Of a DNA stretch of 64,000 nt, positions 10,388 through 22,088 are shown in pieces. The DNA comes from Ganoderma boninense (taxonomy: Eukaryota; Basidiomycota; Agaricomycetes; Polyporales; Polyporaceae), in NCBI GenBank assembly GCA_002900995.3, contig CM035313.1:1302001-1366000 (forward strand), given 5' to 3'. Every line of letters starts with the position of its first letter. The first letter of the stretch is position 1. A program made the position numbers and the translations under genes. Below the pieces are notes generated by a model. It was not told the origin of the DNA. It was given only the letters and a program-made list of their open reading frames with translations, and did not search any database.

Positions 10388-12375
10388 GCGGTTCATCGCT
10401 ATCGCTCGTCGTGTTTCGCTGGCGATGTGAGCTCGTTGTACGAGTATGAGTAGCCGTGCGCCTCCGTCGTGGTGCTATGTTGGCTTGCTTTCAATTGTGT
10501 TTTCTTGTTTCTTGTGTCGCTGGCACGGACTTTGCTTCTTTTCATGCTCAATGATTCTATATCGGTATATTGCTACTACACACTCCCCCCACTGTCGTTG
10601 CTGCGCTACCATCACCTATTACGTGCCGGAGGACGTTTGTCAACTAATCTTATTTCCAATCAATGAAGTGTGTGCAGAAAGCAATTGCACAGTAAAAGAA
10701 ATGGGCTGCGGAGTCGGTGGTAGTATCCGTGGTCAGAAGACACCTCGGAGTTCGTATGCTGACTCGCAACTTCGATATGCATCTTCACAGACCGGGTTCT
10801 GCACTAGTACTCGCCTATGTATGCAATTGAGAACAATCAGTTGCAACCACGGTTCTGACACTGAGCTGCCTTCCGGTGATGGCGGGCGTGGTCTACATTC
10901 CTTTGATTCGTCCTTCCAATTGAAGATTAGAATCGCTGAAAAACGGTCAGCGGAGGATTGAAATGCCAAATTTACATTTTATAGGGATGATAAACCAATT
11001 CGATACATCTCGCATTCAGGGCATTTATTTTGCTTGCACCGGACGACAGCCTTGCAGTTGAACGAGCGACATGGGCGTCTAACTATGGGGAGGTTTGACA
11101 GATCACCGCCTCAGACGAACCAGAATTGATCCATTCCACCACAGCTTTACAGCTTCTTCGACTGTCTTCCTGGGTTCCGCCGTCCTCGCTCGCCGCTATG
11201 AGCTATTCTCTGCCTATATGCGCTCGCGATAGGTACTATCTGTGGCGATCTCGGGCTTCTACACTGGCACGGCGGCCTCATTCTGAGAACTCCACCTAAT
11301 TCACCAAAGTAAGCTGCATTGGTTTTCTGTCTCCGTTCCTGCTTATCGATGTGCATCTCGGAGTCAGTGTATACGGAAGACATACAGCTGGCGGTTCCTG
11401 ATACTCGGAAACTCAAAAACGGATGTGAGCAGCGCATATACCATGGTGGGCCAATCTTATTAGGGTTCATGCAGGCAATTAATTGCGTAGGCACGAACTT
11501 CATCTTCTCCGCCACCCAAGGGGAGAGTCTCCGAGAGCAATGAATCGTGATGCTCGCATGTCCCGACGGTGATGAAGACTGGACAACGCACCTTGCGAAC
11601 ACCGAGAACATCGCGCTCGCATCCCGCCTCCGCGATCTGCATGTACATTCAGGCGTCGTGCCGCGCAGAAGAAACGACATAGCGTGTTTCCGCGCTCGGA
11701 ACAGAGGTCACCGGAAGAAGGGAAGGCGGCGTCCAGGGTGCGATCTCACACCTGGACGAGGTAAACGCTGTTCGCGCTGTTGGCCCACACGGAAGTGAGC
11801 CGCTGTGCCTGCTTCTCTGGCCTCTTCTGCGCAAGCCATCTGCCACCGTTGCTGATGCTCGTCTCCCCTCATCCGTTCGACAACTCCAATGTTACTCCCT
11901 TCGCAAGGCTATTTGGCTTATTGCGTTCGCTCGGACAGCAGCTATTGTAGCACAGATGTGCGCTCACAATGGCCTCGTGCTCGCCGCCCATATATGATAG
12001 CGCGAGGAGTCGGAGGACGCCCGAGAGGACCGGAGCGAGGATTGGCGCGCGCAGTTGTCGTCTCCGCGGAGGTGGGCGGCAGTCAGGAAGTCGGTTTCCA
12101 ATCCGAAGACGAGGACGCACAGCATTCCGACCAGTTATCGCTGTGCCGGCAGGGGAGAGCCCAATGCTCCCATCAGGGTGCTCTCCAATTACTACCCCGG
12201 CACGCTCGTGCGCTCATCTCCCACTGCCCAGGTTTCCCACCATATCCGCATATCTGTCTTCGCCGCACTCAAAACCTGATTGCCTGCTCGCCCGTATCTC
12301 TGTCGTCCCCACTTCTGCTTGTCTCTGACGTTTATCCCCTGCTCTCTGGGCAACTCTGCTCGCACTCGCCACATC
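10388..12375. other. Intergenic region, 2.0 kb, upstream of first WOPR gene
   Basis: No gene recognised. The last 150 bases before 12376 are strongly CT-rich, as in fungal promoters; the longest open frames (for example minus strand 11147-11680) have no family features. Confidence 0.45.
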
Positions 12376-13864
12376 ATGCCACCAATGCAGGTCCCAACCT
12401 GCACCGGCATTCGCATCCGCTCCCTGTCCGATGCTCATGTCATCTTCCACGCGGTGACCCTGGGGCTCCTCCCGATCGTTTCCAGACGCCTGGACATCGA
12501 GGAACGTCGTTACATTCACTCTGGCTGCGTCTGTGTGTGGGAGGAGCGCAGCGCATGTGGGGAGGCCTCCTCGGTATGTCTTCACCTATTGCTTCCGCCA
12601 CGCATTGCCCCATCACACGCCTTCCCCCTCCTTCACCTTTGTGCATTCCCATCCAAAACAAGTCTGGCAAGTCGCTCAACGCCCGATCTCAATAGTCTGC
12701 AGGCATAGAACGCTGGACGGACGGCAGGCGGTGGGGCCCTTCTAGAGTTCGCGATGTGAGTCTCGCCACAAAACTTATATTGGCCCCGCAGCTCATTGGT
12801 GGATTGCACTAACGCCTCGCCCTCGTGCCTCGCTTTTTCAGGAATTTCTTTACTACCAGGAGAAACTACCCGAGTTCGCGGAGGACGAGGAACTTTCGTC
12901 CCTCATGTGCGTGTGCTCCCTTTTGTATGCGCGTACCCGTGATGACTCACCTGAGCTTGACGATATCCCATTATTGAATATGTACGCACGTTCGACGCGC
13001 GGTTCCAGATTTGGAGACAGACTTATCAAGCAAACTTATTCGGTCTATGTCGATACACCGACCGGCCGGAGAAAGTGGCATTTGGGTACGTTTTACATGC
13101 TTCTATCCTCTTTACCTCTGGCATTCACACGCTTCCCCACCTACCATCGCCCACCGCTTACTCCCATCGCCTCAACTCGCATCGGCCCATCTCTGATACG
13201 CTCTATTGCCTGCACATATCCATGCGACCCTCGGCCGCTCGTACTGCCCCTTGCCACCGCTGGCTTCTCCTCCGGTCGGACGTATTGTGTGTGCACCTTT
13301 GCGCGCAACGAAACGCAAACAACAGTTGCGTATTTCACGGGCGAGACGCTGGAGCGCCTGCTCACCGTCAACGACATCCCTGAACTTGCCGCGATTAGGG
13401 TCTTGATCCCCCCGGGCAAGTACACAACGGCGCGCATGGCTCGTCAGCGCGCACGCCCAGAGCCATCGGGGGTCCCTCTCTTCGGTCAGGACATCAAGCC
13501 TCTACCTCTCTCCGGCTCCCCGTCCAACCTGTCACCCTTCACCACAACATCCTCTCATCCTCGGACATCACTGTACACGTTCGACCAGGGCGACATGCCG
13601 TCATCTTCCCCGCTTTCGACGCCATCGCCCCAGTCGGACATGCACCTCCCGACGCTGAAGCCGCCGCCCTGGAGCCCCCCGCGGTGGCTCGAGGACGAGC
13701 TCGCGACGCGCCAGCCCAACCTGCACATCACGCAAAACCAGCGGGTGGGCAGACAGCACGCCATCAACCTTGCGCCACTTATATACCTCCGGAAGCAGCC
13801 CTACCCTCCACGAGACGTCATGGACGACGATATCCTGCAGAAATTCGATTGCGGGATCGTTTGA
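12376..13864 (+). CDS. WOPR-domain (Gti1/Pac2 family) transcription factor, first copy
   Basis: Five exons: 12376-12573, 12696-12755, 12842-12906, 13009-13085 and 13326-13864, 312 residues. WOPR domain proteins (Wor1, Ryp1, Pac2, Gti1) are fungal DNA-binding regulators of morphology, development and mating. The first conserved half (WOPRa) is visible: GIRIRSLSDAHVIFHAVTLG, LLPIVSRRLD, VWEERSACG, then IERWTDGRRWGPSRV and EFLYYQEK. The second half (WOPRb) follows: LIKQTYSVYVDTPTGRRKWH, then VAYFTGETLERLL and VNDIPEL. After it comes a Ser/Pro-rich tail. The IERWTDG block requires the CTCAATAG acceptor at 12695 rather than the nearby TCTGCAG, which would hit a stop. The fourth intron is unusually long (240 bases). 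A paralogue lies 8.2 kb downstream in the same orientation. Confidence 0.9.
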
Positions 13865-16800
13865 AGTCGTGCCGGCCGTGCAGACACCTGACACGGAACG
13901 GCCGCTGGTGGAAGAGAAGGGAGACCGGGGGCGGAAGGCAGGCGCGGGGCACTCGGCACGGACGTGCTAGCTTTGGGGTGCCCCACGGACGGTGCGCTGC
14001 TGCTGTCCCATGGACGGCGTGCGCCCGTCAGCGTTCTGTCTTGTGTCGTCTCGTCTCGCTTGTCGGCCGCTGGGTGCCTCATCCTGTCGCCCCACTCCGT
14101 CTCCTCGTGCTCTTCTGGTTCCGCATCCGCATTCGCATCCGCAATCCACAGTCCGCAATCCGTAATCGCAATCCGCAATTCTGTTTATAACTGCATCGCT
14201 TTGGCGTTCGTCGCAGCTTAGGTTCAAAGCCAGAGGAAGGCCGGGTACTGGGGCCGGGGATGTGGATCGACGCCGCAGGTCAAGAGGTTCGAGAATCCAT
14301 CCAAGTCGTCAAGTTGAGGTAATATGCTGTCGTGTGGGACGCGAGCGTTGCGCCTGTGTGGGCTCTCGAACCACGTCGAGCGTCCGCAGAGGACGTAGCA
14401 TGGTCACGGCCCCTTGCCAAGGCGTTCGTACCTTCGGAAGGCGATTGCGTTCGGTCAACCGCACCACTCTCGCCCAGGCCGCTGGCTCACATCCCCGATC
14501 CACGCCCATTGTCACATTCCGTTTCTTTTTGCGTTCTGTCAAGCCGCAGGTCCCCATCCCCATCCCCACCCCCTCGCCATCCCCAACAATCTGTACTTGT
14601 ACGTTCCCAGTGCGGCGATGCTCTTACCGGTACCGTCGTGGTTATTACCGTCCCCAAGCCTCCCATGCCCACCAGTCCATCCCATGTGAACCCCTAGCAT
14701 CCCCCATTGTCATGCCCATCCTGGTTCGCTTCCTTCGCCTCGTTGCTGTCGCCCAGCCGTCTGGCGGAACGTAGGCTCTACCGCCTGGTTCGAGACTCGC
14801 GTCGCAGAGCTGCTCAGCTGGCCCGGAGCATGCTGTACCCGTACGCTTCTATTCCTGCCTAATACAATCCTCATTCTGTTTTCCGCACGACCCGTGGAAT
14901 CGCCATGCTCATGTGGGTCTCGTGTGCACGGTGGCCCCCTCCTCGGGATGATCCCGTTGCCGAGTCGTGCTCTTTTTCCCATTTGCATCGTTGCAGCCCA
15001 TCGCGTCTCGAGACTTTCATGCTGAATTGGGGTCATCAGCTTCTCGCCTGCGCGCTGGCCAGTCCGCGTCTGCGGGGGATTCGCGGACGCGGTCTAGGCT
15101 TGGCAACGAGGAGCTTGTTCAGATCTGGTGAAGGATGTCGCCCTTGACGCAATGCCAGACATCCTGTCGATGCTTGCCGCAGGGGGAGCTGACGATCCAG
15201 TTGCCAATTCCAGATTACGCTGCCAGATGCCACATCACGACAGGAAGCACAGTATCGCTGCTGGATTTGAACGGCGTTCTGAACTCTCGTGCATGCGGTG
15301 TCGTTGCGTTGCGTTCTGCCGGGCTGCTTCCCCGCTCTCGACCGTGATCATGCCATGACATGGAGCTTCCAGCCGTCTCCATCACTTGGACCGCTCACGC
15401 TCGTGCATCTGGCACCTGAGTTCTCCAACTGGGCTGCTCGTGCCGGATTTGGTGGTCTGGGCATCCCAGCTTGCCACACTGCGAGCACGAGTGCGCATTC
15501 GCAGCGACATGTCAAGTTCCCTGCCACGACGCGAGCAGGGCCAGGCCGAGGTCCGCAGGCGGTGACGACCAGGTGTCAGGTCTGTAGGCGTGGTCATTTG
15601 CATTGGCTTTCAATCAATCGGACGCGCTTCTCCTCGCCAGCGGCGGGTCGTGTGCGGTTCTTGCGAGGTTCTACCCCAAATCTATGCGCATACAGTTGCG
15701 ATCGTGGCCGGTGTGGCTCCCTCCCACTCGTCACACTGAACATGATGGGCACATCTGGAGCTGAACAGAGAGCCGAGCATCGGCAACTCAGAAGAAGGAG
15801 CGCGGACGTAGAGGAGAAGAGAAGGAGCACGCCTAGGGCAGGAGAGAGAAGCCTTCGCGTACGTGTACGTGGCGAGGGTGCAGCAGGAGCAGTAGCTTCG
15901 CGCTTAGCGGGGTCCCTTCGCGGTGATCTTCCGCGCCAGCCGGCCCACGTCCAGGACCTGCGTACGTACATCCTCATCCTCGGGCCTTGTGCGTTCTGGG
16001 ATCGTAGGTTGGTGCTGCTGCTCCTCCAATGGGACCCGTGTCATATACAATCTGCGGTTAAACGACTCAATGCAAAGCGCGTTACCGCCGCACGCAGCCT
16101 GCGTCATCGTGCCTTCCAGGTGGGTGAAGCTGAGGAACGCGCTGTCTTCCCCCTGCTCTCGTCATCCTCCCCTCCGCCTTCCGTTCCGTGCTTCCTGCTA
16201 CATCCCCTCTTCACCCTATTTCACGCCCTCTCCACCGCACCGCTGTCTCGTCCATCGCCCGTCCAGGCCGCGCTGCTAGCTAGCTAACTTGCTTGCCGCG
16301 CCCCGCGTCCGCATTCGCACGCGCCCGTCTTCGCGGGTTCTGCCTTCTCTCCCCGCCTCGCCCTCGCACCCGGCACGGCACACGACTCGGGCAGCCCGCA
16401 CCCCACTCCCCACGATCAGTGGCGTGCGGCTGAAAGAGACTCAAGCGAAATGAAAGGGCACGAATATGACTGAATGGGGCCCCCCGGGCGGAACAGAATC
16501 CTGCCCTGAGGCCACTCCCAGACGCGGCGTGGCCACGAGGGGGCCCCCTCCAAGCTTCTTCTCTGAATGCCTCCTGCCCACTCCGTCCGAAATGAATGGC
16601 GAGCGGTGACGGAATGACCAGATCGTGGCCCTCGCGAAATCTGCCTGTGGGCCGCGAAATCTGCGGCGGGCCTTGCGGGGGTGCGCGCGTGACCGCGACG
16701 GCTCTGCGGCGCACTGCGCATGCGCACGAGAACGCAGGGCTGTCGGCGGACGCCGCGCACATGAGGCCCCCGTGCGGGACGTGGGGGGAACGGCCGGGGC

Positions 16801-18064
16801 CGGGGCCCGCACAAATTGCGCTGCTTCGCAGACTCTGGATGGAGGGCTGCATTTTGCGAGTGCAGGGTGGAGGTCTGCGGTGCTAGGTCTGCAGAGGGGG
16901 CTTCGATTGGGGCGACGCGCGAAACGCTAAACGCATACGTACATCCAGGCATCCAGTATGAACGACCTCCTTCTGAGTTGTCCTGGGGGAGCATTGCGAT
17001 TACGACAGAGGCAGACACGAGGAAGTACATGCCGGGTTGCATCAGACAGGATGTACTCGGGCGCTACGATACAGGGCTCGCGAGCGCGATCGCACATCCT
17101 GGTCGTGCACTATGTATGGTGGCTCGGATTAAATTCGTGGCTGGATCGTGTCCGCCCCAGGCGGACCCGCGTCGAGGTGCGATGATGCGACGTCGGAGTC
17201 CGTTCGAAAACAACATGGAAGGTCGGTCGTTCCTGGGTACCTCGTGCCCTAGAAATAAAGAAGGAGAAAACAACATGGATCGAGTGCGACCGAGTCGCGC
17301 GACTCAAGGTGCCAGTCCGACTGGCAGCGTTTTTGTCCGGCGCTGTCGGATGTGCCGTCGGTTATTCGCGGACGAACAAAAGCTGCTGCAGGGGCAATTA
17401 TAATCAGCACGTCCGCATGTCCGCGAAGAAGAGGGGTGAGGGGTAATACATTGTCGTTGCCGACCGACCCTGGCGGAGCCTCGGAGGGCGCATATACCTA
17501 AATCCGCTTCGTCTACCGACAGTAGACACGCGGGAGCGTGCCAGGCCTGGTGGGGCTGCGTCGACGCGCGACGGGGCCTTCGCGCGTTCGCGCAGATCCG
17601 CGCGCAGAGTTGCGAGGTTGCCGAGGCTTCTCGCGAGCGCTGGGGCGCGGGTCACATGGTAGCGTGGCACCTGCAGCGTCCAGCAATAGAGATGGACGAC
17701 GATGGAAGATGGGCATTGCCAGCGCGCGTCGAATCAAAGGAGAGTAGGGGGGCCGTTCCCGGATCCAGAATCAGAATCCGGGAAGGGGGCGGTATCCAGC
17801 ACCTGGCGAAAAACCGCTGCTTGCCCAATGCCGGGCTTTGGTCGTGGACGTGAAAGTCGACATCGGACACCGGGACTGGACGGACGGCGGTGGGCCAGGG
17901 CTCAGATCTCGGAGTCGCGCATGCCGCAGCGGGAACACTCGCGCCGCGTGCGTTCTGGAGCGAAGCCAGAGAGGCCAGAGGCCAGCTACGGTGGCGCAGC
18001 GAAGATCTTCCAGCAATTCTTCGTTCGACGCTCGGACTCCGGGCTCTGGTGCTTCCAGTGGCAT

Positions 18065-18084
18065 ATGCAAATGCAAATGCAAAT
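18065..18084. repeat. Three overlapping ATGCAAAT octamers
   Basis: ATGCAA is repeated in register three times (period 6), producing three ATGCAAAT octamers; the block is flanked by further ATGC-like sequence. Could be a short microsatellite or a homotypic binding-site cluster. Confidence 0.6.
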
Positions 18085-18338
18085 ACACATGGGATCGTCA
18101 TCGTCCCCCATCGACGCCATCTGGTCTGCACCGGTGGAAGGTGCGCGCATTCTGTTTAAGCTGCTGCGAAGCCGCCTGACAACAGACCGGCGATGGACAA
18201 GAAGAAAGAACGAAAACTCAGCCCACCAACCAACCTCCAGCGCAATTTGCGCAAAGAAGCTTCCATCGTGGCCACAGTCCACCGACGGCGACACCTTGCC
18301 AACAGCAGCGCGGTGCGAGGGCCACGCGCGCCGGCGTT

Positions 18339-18354
18339 CCCCCCCCCCCCCCCC
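18339..18354. repeat. Homopolymer run of 16 C
   Basis: An uninterrupted run of 16 cytosines inside the long intergenic region; length may be uncertain in sequencing. Confidence 0.8.
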
Positions 18355-21300
18355 AATCCCAAGCTCGCGGTAGGTGCTGGGTGCTATCCCGGGCGGACGT
18401 GGGCGCAGGGGCTCCCAGGCCATTCAGTCGCGATTGAGTCGAGTGCAGTGCGCGCGGACGCTTTTGCCAGCAGCTGACCCGCCGGACGGGCGAGAACGCC
18501 ACGAGGCTCTCACGTCTGCGGTACCCATGACTCCCGGGGCGTGGCTCGCGCTTTGCGCACGCCCCGGAATTCGCGATGGCAGGGGAGTGGGAGTGGAGTG
18601 GAGTGGGGGCGGTGTGGAAGGGGTGGGGGTTCGATCGCGAACAATTGCAGGCGAGTACAGTATGCACGTACCGATATGTACTAGCCTGCCTCTGCGACAG
18701 CGAGAATCTGGTGGCGGACCGCGGATGACTACTTGACGCTGAGTGTGAGCGTCGGGGGGTTTCGATTTCTTCTGAATATCTGTCGAAAACATTGATTCGA
18801 AGTTCTTCTTGTCTGCAGTCTGCTACTGCAGTTCGAATGAGCCGCCGGGACTGCGGCCATCGTGGCAGAGATTGGCTGTAGTCCTGGTTAAATGAAGTGG
18901 CACTGACAGTGAAACAAACGGCACACGGCTACGCACAGACTCGGACGCCCCCTCTTGGTTTTGGGTTTGAGTTTTGGTTTTTGGGAGGGGGAGACAGAGT
19001 GCCGGGCCGGGATGGACAGATCGAGGAGATTGGGAGCAGGACCGTTGGCGCGCAGGCGTGAGTGTGGCCGCTAGACCCTCGCGAGCATCGCGAGACGGAA
19101 TATGAACGGCTAGTACGGGGCCCAGAGGCTCCCGGGTGGGATGATCGCAGCGGTATCTAGCGGCTGCTGGAAGCTGTTGGGGCCCTGTCCGGGCGCGTCA
19201 TGGTCACAGTCTGCAGAGCCAGCCCGTTGTGGAAGGCGTCCGACAAGCCGCGGGTGCATGCCGGCAGGCGTAGCGGCGACGTGACGCGAGCACGAATTGT
19301 GGGGGCAGATTTCAAGATATTTCGCATCGACTCCTGGGTCTCGACGCCGGGGCGCAAGGAATCGTGCCCACCCTAGTACTAGTCCTTGTCCTTGTAGCTG
19401 TGGGCAGATGTCACGAAAGAGAAGGGCTGGGAGGTGGGGGGCTTGGCGGGGTGGCTCCGTGATGTCAGATGCTGAAACAAGCAAGGATCATGCTGGGCAG
19501 GAGCTGGAAGGTTGAGGCAATGCAATAGAAGGGGCTCGCTTGGTACAGGACAGACCAATTGAGGATAGCGCGGCCGGCCGCTGGAGGCGGTTTGGCATTT
19601 GTCGGGGCGCACGCGGGACATCGTGCGCGAACTTTCAAGTCATGAGTCGCATCGTCGGACGGTCGCGCTCAGGGCCGCGCGCGTGCGCGGGCGTGTCGTG
19701 GGCAGCTGCAGGCGCTTGCCATGGACGCGGGCTAGATCGCGCAGGGGGCCTCGCTCAATCCTGCCTTTCTCTCGCACACCAAGCTCAAGGCGGGGCAGAT
19801 GCCGATCGAACTCATGCGCATGCCGCCCTGGCCGATGCGAGCGGGAACCGGCAGTCAGCGGCAGATCCGGTATGGTGCTTCTCCTCTTTTGGGCAAGCCG
19901 ACACCCCATCCCATCAGCCATTCGGACCCAAATGCCACTGCAAGCGCTCGCTCGGAGGCAAATGTCGTTTGAATGTCGTCGTCACATTCTCGCAGGCAGG
20001 CGATCGACCACATCAGCTCCCGCCATCTCGCGAGCACCCTCCAATATTTCTCAGTCTGGTCCGACTCCGCGCGCCGAAGATCCAAATTCCACCCTTCAGT
20101 CACCTCCTCCCCGACAAATGCCTTCGCGCTCCGAACGGCAATCCCGTCACCCCCTTCCTGTCTTCCGACGCCTAACCATATCCAAGGTCCGTCGCAATAC
20201 AGTGCAATTGACACCAGTTCCCGCCATTAGCTCGTCGTTCGTGATCCAGGCCCTAGGCCATGCACGGTTCCAGGCAACGAGCATGCTCCTCGGACCCTCA
20301 GCCAGGCCCACGCCATGCATCGCTACCTCCGAAACGTCCGCTGTGACCTCACCCACCCAGTCTATGCCCGAATTCGATCGCCAATCCCGCCCAACGTCCA
20401 CCTTCTGACGTCTCGCCTCCTCATGCCTCTCTCCGATGATGGGCGGCCAGTCAGCCGATACGCAACACGCAGCTCCCGGATGAGCTCGAGCAAGGAAATC
20501 GCCACCAGAATTCCGGGGTCGCTGTCGATTTCAAGCCCAGTGTTCCAAACAGACTGGCGAATCGGCGGTGGCGGTAGGCGAGGTCGGCACTGAGTCTGAG
20601 AAGTCCTCCCGTTACGTACACCCACCGTGCGACGACGCGATGTGGTCCATACTTACTTGCCAGGTTGCCTGCGCATCGCGGGTGCCTCTCGCATACGCGG
20701 GAATGATGGTTGGTGCGCGTATGTTGGCATGCATCCGAGCTGCGAGTCGTCTCCCGCGAGCGCGATCCCACACGCGCGGGTAGCTTGATGGGTGGGGATG
20801 TGGGTCCTAAGTAGACCCGGCTCCTCAGGGCTCCTCTCGAGCATCGGGCATCGGAGTCGGTGCCCTGATGGCTCCCTGGCCTGTGCGAACGAGGGCCCGA
20901 AGCTCTGTCGATACAGATGATGTCAGCGGCGAGGCTTGGGCGTCCGCCTCGAGACCGAGCGCACAGAACGGATGCGAACTCGAGGAGCGAGAGCGAGGAA
21001 CGGGGGTGTACCCTCTCGACAGGATTCTAGCGTCGAACGGGTGTTGGGCGACCGCCCACAGCTCACACGCTGGGAGGGTGTTATCACCATTGGGCACGGG
21101 TGGCGTGCGAGAGTTGAGTGCGAACGAGGACCGAAATTGGGCCCCGGAAGCCCTGCCACCGTTTGCAGAGTGCACTCCGCTCGGGTTTCTGTCGGACGCT
21201 GTATATGCGGAGGAAGCACAAGCATGCGGGCATGACCTGGACATCAGGTTAGTCATCTGCCTGTTTCTTTCCGCGAAGGTTTGGTAGGGGAGAGGACGGA

Positions 21301-21971
21301 GGTATGGAAGGATTATACGCAGCGAGAGGGTACAGCACGCGGACTGAGTGGGAGCCTTAGGCTAAGCTCGGACGTCAGCAGTGGGCGTTGCTACGGCGGT
21401 GGAGTGGGAGAGGGGATGGGGAGGGATGTATTGAGAAGAGGCCCAAAAGCGCATATATTCAGCACCGGGTGCCTGATCAGAGACGGCGGATTCGGCAGGG
21501 AGGATGGTAGCGGTGGCGAATGGAAGGAGGGGAGAAAGGGACCCCACGAGGGGGTCGTGGGGCAGGAGGAGGAGGGGGCAGCGGGGTGGCAGAGGCTGGG
21601 CAGAGCCCATGTCCGCGCGAGAGAGGAGGCATGGGTGTGAATGGGGGCTTGATGGGGGCATGGGCAAGTGCAAGGGTAAAGAGCAGGGACGATCATTGAA
21701 TGGGATAATAGCGTTGATAGGGTTTGCTTTCTATGGGCCAGCTGTGACTAATGTCCAATCTCGATTGCCTGGATTAGATTGGGAGCGGGTACCACTCACC
21801 TGGCCCGCGCCGTGCCCTCGGGTCCTGAGGGTCCGCTATCCCGGTTCCAGTCTCTCGCCCATCCCTCTTCATATATTTCTAGACTTGATCCTTTGCCTGA
21901 TGCGGCTAAGGAACCTCGCTCTACTGCTACCACCTCTTCCTCTCCCTGATCAAATCAGACTGCCCGATATC

Positions 21972-21978
21972 TATATAA
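21972..21978 (+). promoter_or_regulatory. TATA box of second WOPR gene
   Basis: TATATAA about 110 bases before the ATG at 22089, followed by an extremely C/T-rich leader (about 21980-22075). Confidence 0.5.
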
Positions 21979-22088
21979 TCGTCCCCTCCCCACATCCTCC
22001 TCTTGCTGCCTCTCCTCCCCTCCGACCCCTCGCCGCCCCGTCGGCCTCCCCCCCTCCCCCCACTGTCCTTCTTCACATCGCGTCCACC

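Larger units (their letters stand above)
13865..22088. other. Gene-free 8.2-kb region between the two WOPR genes
   Basis: No frame here shows family motifs, and none could be linked by plausible splice sites into a convincing protein; the many open frames are those expected of GC-rich sequence read in six frames. It contains small local repeats: 'CGCATCCGCA'-type tracts near 14120-14175, CATCCC runs near 14545-14580, an ATGCAAAT triplet at 18065, a C16 run at 18339, and GGAGTG-rich sequence near 18580. The last 100 bases are CT-rich with a TATA box. It may be a long regulatory region and/or contain non-coding transcripts for the second WOPR gene. Confidence 0.5.

Noticed and set aside
14283..14300. 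tRNA-like B-box sequence (GGTTCGAGAATCC)
   Set aside because: No matching A-box, anticodon stem or acceptor stem could be formed around it.
15289..16287. 332-codon plus-strand open frame in the region between WOPR genes
   Set aside because: No family motif, no hydrophobic or repeat pattern, overlaps equally long frames on the other strand; typical of GC-rich non-coding DNA.
16416..17042. 208-codon minus-strand open frame
   Set aside because: Arg/Pro/Ala-rich composition mirrors GC-rich DNA and overlaps other frames; no splice partners or motifs.
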